Shown here: positions 6,500-7,691 of the stretch, piece after piece | How the letters are laid out: every line of letters starts with the position of its first letter | How positions within the stretch are numbered: the first letter of the stretch is position 1 | Origin: an uncultured Thermomicrobiales bacterium | GTDB taxonomy: Bacteria; Chloroflexota; Chloroflexia; Thermomicrobiales; UBA6265 | Direction: 5' to 3' | DNA: 7,691 nucleotides | Assembly: GCA_902806365.1 (NCBI GenBank) | Contig: CADCWJ010000222.1 | Coordinates: 1-7,691, forward strand | The notes under the pieces: model-generated | The model's database searches: none | Told to the model about the DNA's origin: nothing | What the model saw: the letters and a program-made list of their open reading frames with translations, nothing else | Made by a program: the position numbers and the translations under genes

Positions 6500-7132
6500 G
6501 TGATTTCGGAGCGGATCGGTCAATGGGTGCGTCGGTACATGCTCCACGTCGGGCAGTGGCTCGCCCGTGCCGGCCTTACCGCCAACATGGCGACGCTGAT
6601 CGGGCTGCTTCTCAACGCGGGTGTCGCCGCCGTGCTCGCTACCGGGGAGCTGCGCCTGGGGGGCGTGCTCCTGTTGTTCGCCAGCGCGTTCGACATGGTC
6701 GACGGCGCGATCGCGCGTGCGACCGGGTCGATCTCGAAGTTCGGCGGATTCTTCGATTCCACGATCGACCGCTATTCCGAGGTGGTCGTCTACCTCGGGC
6801 TCCTGATCTGGCTCAACCGCACCGGCGATGACCATGTCGGCTCGGTCCTGATCCTGATCGCCGCCTCCGGGGCGCTCCTCATCAGTTACGCCCGCGCCCG
6901 CGCGGAAGCGATCGGCTACGGCGCGTCGGTCGGGCTGGTGGCTCGTCCGGAGCGGGTGATCCTGCTGGCGCTGTGCCTGATCATCGACCAGCCGCTGTGG
7001 GCGCTCTGGGCGCTGGCGATCGCCACCCACGTGACCGCGATCACCCGGATCGTGCATGTCTGGCGGCTCGCCGAGAAGGACGATCGGACGGCGGGTGGCG
7101 CAGCGACCGGGACTGCCCCCGCGAATGACTGA
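6500..7132 (+). CDS. pgsA: CDP-alcohol phosphatidyltransferase, phosphatidylinositol-phosphate synthase-like
   Basis: Integral membrane enzyme that joins a CDP-activated lipid to a polar alcohol with release of CMP. 210 residues from GTG 6500, with about six hydrophobic helices. The complete family motif is at 65-90: D65-x2-D68-G-x2-A-R73, eight residues, G82-x3-D86-x3-D90, so both metal sites are intact. The stretch SYARARAEAIG at 129-139 and RPER at 149-152, followed by TRIVHVW at 182-188, match the inositol-phosphate-binding region of actinobacterial phosphatidylinositol-phosphate synthases (PgsA1/PIPS), not phosphatidylglycerophosphate synthases. The likely reaction is CDP-diacylglycerol plus inositol 3-phosphate to phosphatidylinositol phosphate. 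A PimA-like glycosyltransferase lies upstream and a small membrane protein overlaps the 3' end. In-frame sequence upstream of 6500 is low-quality (Arg/Pro/Ser-rich) and is excluded. Archaetidylinositol-phosphate synthase or another inositol-type alcohol transferase cannot be ruled out. Confidence 0.87.
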   Translation: MISERIGQWVRRYMLHVGQWLARAGLTANMATLIGLLLNAGVAAVLATGELRLGGVLLLFASAFDMVDGAIARATGSISKFGGFFDSTIDRYSEVVVYLGLLIWLNRTGDDHVGSVLILIAASGALLISYARARAEAIGYGASVGLVARPERVILLALCLIIDQPLWALWALAIATHVTAITRIVHVWRLAEKDDRTAGGAATGTAPAND

Positions 7133-7331
7133 CCATCGACCAAATGGATCGGGTGCGGGCGATTCTCGCCCAGACACGCCGTCCCGCGAGATGTTCGACG
7201 ATGTCGATCCCGGTCTTGTCAAGCCGGCCGATCTGGGCTCTGCCTCCCGGTCCTGCCTGGCGATCATCGTCGTCTTCGTCGTGATCCTGCTCCTGCTTTG
7301 CGTGTTCCTGATCGGCCAGCAAGTAGCCTGA
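7125..7331 (+). CDS. Small single-pass membrane protein, 68 aa
   Basis: Not recognised. ATG 7125 overlaps the last eight bases of the phosphatidyltransferase gene, a typical translational-coupling arrangement, and no separate ribosome site is needed. Residues 1-40 are hydrophilic and rich in Asp, Pro, Gly and Ser. Residues 44-64 form one very hydrophobic helix (CLAIIVVFVVILLLLCVFLIG), followed by a four-residue tail. The layout is that of a tail-anchored or single-pass protein with most of its mass on one side. The overlap argues for a role linked to the phosphatidyltransferase, for example as a small partner, but this is inference. A short C-terminal stop abuts the stop of the convergent crcB gene. 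Confidence 0.65.
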   Translation: MTDHRPNGSGAGDSRPDTPSREMFDDVDPGLVKPADLGSASRSCLAIIVVFVVILLLLCVFLIGQQVA

Positions 7332-7691
7332 TCAGCCGGAGATGCCTCTGGCGAGGCCGATCCCCGCACCGCAGGCAGCGAGACCCAGCACGTTGCTCCC
7401 CAGCACATACAGTCCCGCCGTGGCCCATTTGCCGTCCATCGCCAGCGAGACCGCCTCGAAGGTGTAGGAACTGAAAGTGGTGTATCCACCGAGAAAGCCG
7501 ATAACGAGAATCAGCCGCCAGAAAGGATCGGCGACCGCGCGATCGATTAGTACGGTGAGGAGAACGCCGATCAGGAACGATCCGGTCAGGTTGACAAGGA
7601 ACGTGCCCCACGGATAGCCCCCATCGAGCCGATCGGCGACGAACCGCCCCAACGCAAACCGCGCGTTCGCCCCCACGAACCCCCCAATTCC
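7332..7691 (-). CDS. crcB: CrcB/Fluc fluoride channel (partial, N-terminus beyond window)
   Basis: Four-helix membrane protein of the CrcB/Fluc family, a dimeric fluoride channel that exports toxic fluoride. 119 residues are visible. The first visible residues, GIGGFVGANARFALGR, correspond to the family's GG-x-x-GA-x-x-R motif near the N-terminus, so only about 5-10 residues plus the start codon lie to the right of the window. The internal GTG at 7676 is therefore not the true start. Other family marks are PWGTFLVNLTGSFLIG with the pore asparagine, and GFLGGYTTFSSYTFE with the TTFS segment that holds the central sodium and the phenylalanines lining the pore. The length suits a normal ~125-residue subunit. 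Its stop codon directly abuts that of the convergent small membrane protein. Whether a second crcB (common in paired arrangements) or a fluoride riboswitch lies upstream cannot be seen. Confidence 0.93.
   Translation of the reverse strand, partial: GIGGFVGANARFALGRFVADRLDGGYPWGTFLVNLTGSFLIGVLLTVLIDRAVADPFWRLILVIGFLGGYTTFSSYTFEAVSLAMDGKWATAGLYVLGSNVLGLAACGAGIGLARGISG

Noticed and set aside
6161..7489. Minus-strand open frame of 442 codons
   Set aside because: It is the antisense shadow of the phosphatidyltransferase gene: Arg/Asp/Pro-rich, low complexity, no motif, while the plus strand carries a complete catalytic motif.
1..7691. tRNA, CRISPR, transposase, attachment sites or known riboswitch
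   Set aside because: No TTCRA-type T-loop, no regularly spaced repeats, no transposase-like protein and no recognisable riboswitch core were seen on either strand.

Overview
The window is a high-GC bacterial chromosome segment with no mobile elements, RNA genes or CRISPR arrays that I can see. Codon third positions are strongly G/C, GTG and TTG starts are used, and a PimA-like glycosyltransferase lies next to a phosphatidylinositol-phosphate-synthase-type enzyme. Together these suggest a Chloroflexota genome of the Thermomicrobia/Sphaerobacter kind, or possibly an actinobacterium. The taxonomic guess is inference from gene style only.

Layout, left to right. A major-facilitator exporter on the minus strand runs off the left edge (1-1017). 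About 530 bases without a firm gene follow, with one doubtful minus-strand reading frame. Next on the plus strand come a PhnP-type metallo-beta-lactamase-fold hydrolase (1546-2424) and a YbjQ/UPF0145 protein (2470-2793) 45 bases later. After a 250-base gap there is an EamA/DMT ten-helix transporter starting at TTG (3044-3994), followed after 13 bases by an unrecognised tryptophan-rich protein (4008-4523). The next 460 bases, which look empty at first, hold the wreck of a minus-strand VOC/glyoxalase-family gene broken by an in-frame stop and frameshifts (about 4535-4894).

The right half centres on lipid head-group synthesis. It has a GT4 mannosyltransferase-like protein resembling PimA (4988-6133), apparently expressed from a leaderless promoter. 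A 366-base spacer rich in inverted repeats follows, then a CDP-alcohol phosphatidyltransferase with the full metal motif and an RPER signature (6500-7132). A 68-residue single-pass membrane protein (7125-7331) overlaps its end. The last gene is a CrcB/Fluc fluoride channel on the minus strand, cut off at its N-terminus by the right edge, whose stop codon abuts that of the small protein with no base between.

How the genes may work together: the CDP-alcohol transferase would make phosphatidylinositol phosphate (or an analogue on a different lipid anchor), and the GT4 enzyme would glycosylate the resulting inositol lipid on the inner membrane face. The other genes look like independent housekeeping or transport functions. 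I found no clear previously undescribed multi-gene system. The most useful leads are the inositol-lipid gene pair, the small membrane protein attached to it, the orphan tryptophan-rich protein, and the broken VOC gene.
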